Origin: Phycisphaerae bacterium
Lineage (GTDB): Bacteria > Planctomycetota > Phycisphaerae > UBA1845 > PWPN01
Direction: 5' to 3'
NCBI GenBank assembly: GCA_003557125.1
Contig: PWPN01000044.1
Location: 1-8,519, forward strand
DNA length: 8,519 bases
In this document: positions 6,806 to 8,519 of the stretch, one piece after another
How the letters are laid out: every line of letters starts with the position of its first letter
Numbering within the stretch: position 1 is the first letter of the stretch
Made by a program: the position numbers and the translations under genes
Notes under the pieces: model-generated
Seen by the model: only the letters and a program-made list of their open reading frames with translations
What the model was told of the DNA's origin: nothing
The model's database searches: none

Positions 6806-6824
6806 AAAACGCTTCGGTCGTTTC
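6806..6824. terminator. Small hairpin between convergent ClC and serA genes, possible bidirectional terminator
   Basis: AAACG (6807-6811) pairs with CGTTT (6819-6823), and inside it C-TTCG-G (6812-6817) forms a stable tetraloop closed by C-G, with T6818 bulged. Read on the minus strand the stem ends in CGTTTT, a short U-tract, 28-45 nt past the serA stop codon. Position fits a terminator for serA and possibly for the ClC transcript, but the stem is short. Confidence 0.35.
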
Positions 6825-6850
6825 GTCGCTCCGTTATTGCCCGCGATCCG

Positions 6851-8455
6851 TTATGCGTTGTTCAACGGTGGCAACGCGACGGGCAGCACCTTGAGAATCA
6901 GCGGCTGCTGGGCTTTCAGTTCGTCGAGGACCTCCTGGCCGGCGGGCGTGTCGATCTTGAGGACCATCAGGGCTGTTCGCGCCTGTCGCGACAAGGTCAT
7001 GTCGGCGATGTTGATCCCGTGTCGGCCGAAGATCGTTCCCACCAGGCCGATGACGCCGGGCTCGTCGTTGTTGAAGATGAGGACCATCTCGCCTTCGGGC
7101 ACGAGGTTCATCTGGTAGCCGTTGATCGACATGATGCGGGGCAGGCCGTCGACGAAGACCTCGCCGGTGATCTCGTGCGAGCCTTCGCGCGTCTTGATGG
7201 TGACGGTGATGCGGTCAGTCTGCGCGTCGGTGCCCAGGTCGAGGTTTGTTTCGAGCCGGATGCCGCGCTCCTTGACGAACTCCCCGACGTTGATGACGTT
7301 GAGCCGTGTGATGACGCTGGGGCTGAACATGTCGACGAGGATCTGCTTCTGGAGCGTGCCGACGAGCGGTTCGAGGGATTGTCCGTGCGCGGTGACAGCC
7401 ACGGACTCGACGACGCCCGTGCCGAGGTGGGACAAGAGGACGCCCATTCGGCGTGCGAGGTCGAGGTAGGCCTTGTCGCGGGCGGACAGTTGCGAGGGCA
7501 GCCCGGAGACGTTGACCGCCCAGCGGATCTGGTCCTTGACGAGGTAATCGAGCAGCGCGTCCACTGCGTCCAGAGTGACGGCTAATTGCGCCTCTTCGGT
7601 CGAAGCGCCGAGGTGCGGCGCGAGGATCGTGTTCGGGGCCGTCAGCAGAGGGTTGTCCGGTGCGGGCGGTTCGGTCGAGAATACGTCCGCAGCCGCACCG
7701 GCGACTTTGCCTTCCTTGAGAGCCTCGGCCAACTGGGCTTCGTTGATGATGCCGCCGCGCGAGCTGTTGACGATGCGAATGCCCGGCTTCATCTTGGCGA
7801 TCGTTTCGGAGTTGATCATCTCGCGCGTTTCATCGCTGAGCTTCGTGTGGAGGGTAAGATAGTCGGCTTCGGCGAAGATTTCTTCGCGCGTATCGACCAT
7901 GCGGACCTGGCCTTCCAGGGCGGTCTGTCCGGAGAAGAAGGGATCGTAGGCGATAACCTTCATGTCGAAGGCCAGCGCTCGCCGTGCGACTGCCTGCCCC
8001 ACGCGGCCGAGCCCGATGATGCCCAGCGTTTTGCCGGCCAATTGCTTGCCGACGAATTGCTTGCGCTTCCATTGGCCGGCGCGGACGTGCGCGTCGCCCT
8101 GCGGCAGATGGCGTGACAGGGCGAGCATGAGCGCCATCGTCTGCTCGGCGGTGCTGATCGTGTTGGCGTCCGGGGTGTTCATCACGAGGATGCCCGCGTG
8201 CGAGGCCGCGGCCAGGTCGATGTTGTCCACGCCGACGCCGGCGCGGGCGATCGCGCGGAGTTTGCCCGGTTTTTCGAGCACCTTGGCTGTGACCTTCACG
8301 CCGGAGCGGACGATCATCCCGTCGTACTCGCCGACGATGGCGGCCAATTCGTCTTCGCCCAGCCCGGTCTTGATATCCGCCTCGACGCCGGGGACGTCGG
8401 CAATGCGCTTGAGCCCTTCCTCAGCCAATGGGTCTGCGACAAGAATCCTGGTCAT
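6851..8455 (-). CDS. serA: D-3-phosphoglycerate dehydrogenase, long form with ACT domain
   Basis: The 534-residue enzyme oxidises 3-phosphoglycerate to 3-phosphohydroxypyruvate with NAD, the first step of serine synthesis in the cytosol. The NAD-binding glycine motif GLGRVG is at 148-153. The catalytic residues appear as R233 (NSSRGG), E262 (FSTEPPAP) and H281 (PHLGAST). After the catalytic domain (about 1-315) come an intervening (ASB) domain and a C-terminal ACT domain (about 457-523, containing NNDEPGVIGLVG), the layout of type I enzymes, where serine often inhibits through the ACT domain. A short tail rich in Pro and Leu follows. The start is ATG 8453-8455, giving the usual N-terminus MTRILVADPLAEEG, with AGAGGG (8465-8470) 9 nt upstream. 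A TTG 51 bases further upstream extends the frame without family support. It converges with the ClC gene. Confidence 0.95.
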   Translation of the reverse strand: MTRILVADPLAEEGLKRIADVPGVEADIKTGLGEDELAAIVGEYDGMIVRSGVKVTAKVLEKPGKLRAIARAGVGVDNIDLAAASHAGILVMNTPDANTISTAEQTMALMLALSRHLPQGDAHVRAGQWKRKQFVGKQLAGKTLGIIGLGRVGQAVARRALAFDMKVIAYDPFFSGQTALEGQVRMVDTREEIFAEADYLTLHTKLSDETREMINSETIAKMKPGIRIVNSSRGGIINEAQLAEALKEGKVAGAAADVFSTEPPAPDNPLLTAPNTILAPHLGASTEEAQLAVTLDAVDALLDYLVKDQIRWAVNVSGLPSQLSARDKAYLDLARRMGVLLSHLGTGVVESVAVTAHGQSLEPLVGTLQKQILVDMFSPSVITRLNVINVGEFVKERGIRLETNLDLGTDAQTDRITVTIKTREGSHEITGEVFVDGLPRIMSINGYQMNLVPEGEMVLIFNNDEPGVIGLVGTIFGRHGINIADMTLSRQARTALMVLKIDTPAGQEVLDELKAQQPLILKVLPVALPPLNNA

Positions 8456-8519
8456 GGTGGCGTGCCCTCTTTCCGTGTATGTGCCCTTGTCAACGAAGCC
8501 GTTCAATTCCCGAAGCGAA

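Noticed and set aside
6680..7585. A 301-codon open frame on the + strand overlapping the ends of the ClC gene and serA
   Set aside because: It is a shadow of serA with acidic and Val-rich composition, and it runs through both genes in a wrong frame.
8488..8493. Perfect TTGACA on the minus strand upstream of serA
   Set aside because: At 17 bp spacing the -10 position falls on AGAGGG, which is the ribosome binding site, so it cannot be a normal promoter for serA. The true promoter probably lies outside the window.

Overview
The window is about 8.5 kb of GC-rich chromosomal DNA. It holds five complete protein genes and the 3' end of a sixth. There is no sign of mobile DNA, phage, CRISPR or RNA genes. 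The gene set suggests a Gram-negative-type bacterium with an outer membrane: an OprB-like carbohydrate porin with a signal peptide, a TrpB2-type tryptophan synthase, a ClC protein with CBS domains, a long type I SerA, and a GTDC1/QTMAN-like glycosyltransferase. The porin style and the gene mix look most like Planctomycetota (perhaps Phycisphaerae). That placement is inference from recognition, not from a search.

Layout. Positions 1-169 (+) are the C-terminal end of a protein resembling the B12-dependent methionine synthase activation domain, closing with a Cys cluster. Its stop codon lies inside a 17-bp unit repeated three times (160-209), followed by a weak terminator-like element. Positions 299-1411 (-) encode a probable tRNA-queuosine mannosyltransferase. 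Between it and the upstream porin gene (1581-2996, -) is a 169-bp spacer with a strong hairpin, a good sigma70-type promoter candidate, and three copies of a TGATRCCGGG motif arranged so that alternative hairpins can form or a regulator could bind. Positions 2997-3370 are a divergent regulatory region between the porin (-) and trpB2 (+). Positions 3371-4759 (+) are trpB2, followed 65 bp later by a ClC chloride channel/transporter gene (4825-6741, +), probably in the same transcript. A short convergent spacer (6742-6850) separates this from serA (6851-8455, -), whose upstream region runs to the window edge.

How the genes fit together. SerA starts serine synthesis from 3-phosphoglycerate, and TrpB2 uses serine with indole to make tryptophan, so two serine-linked steps lie close together but are transcribed convergently with the ClC gene between. 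The porin and the ClC protein handle solute passage across the outer and inner membranes. The glycosyltransferase points to a hypermodified queuosine tRNA nucleoside. These are ordinary accessory or housekeeping functions. I do not see a new multi-gene system. The points most worth a second look are the bacterial QTMAN homologue, the ClC residue substitutions, and the motif-rich spacer at 1452-1523.
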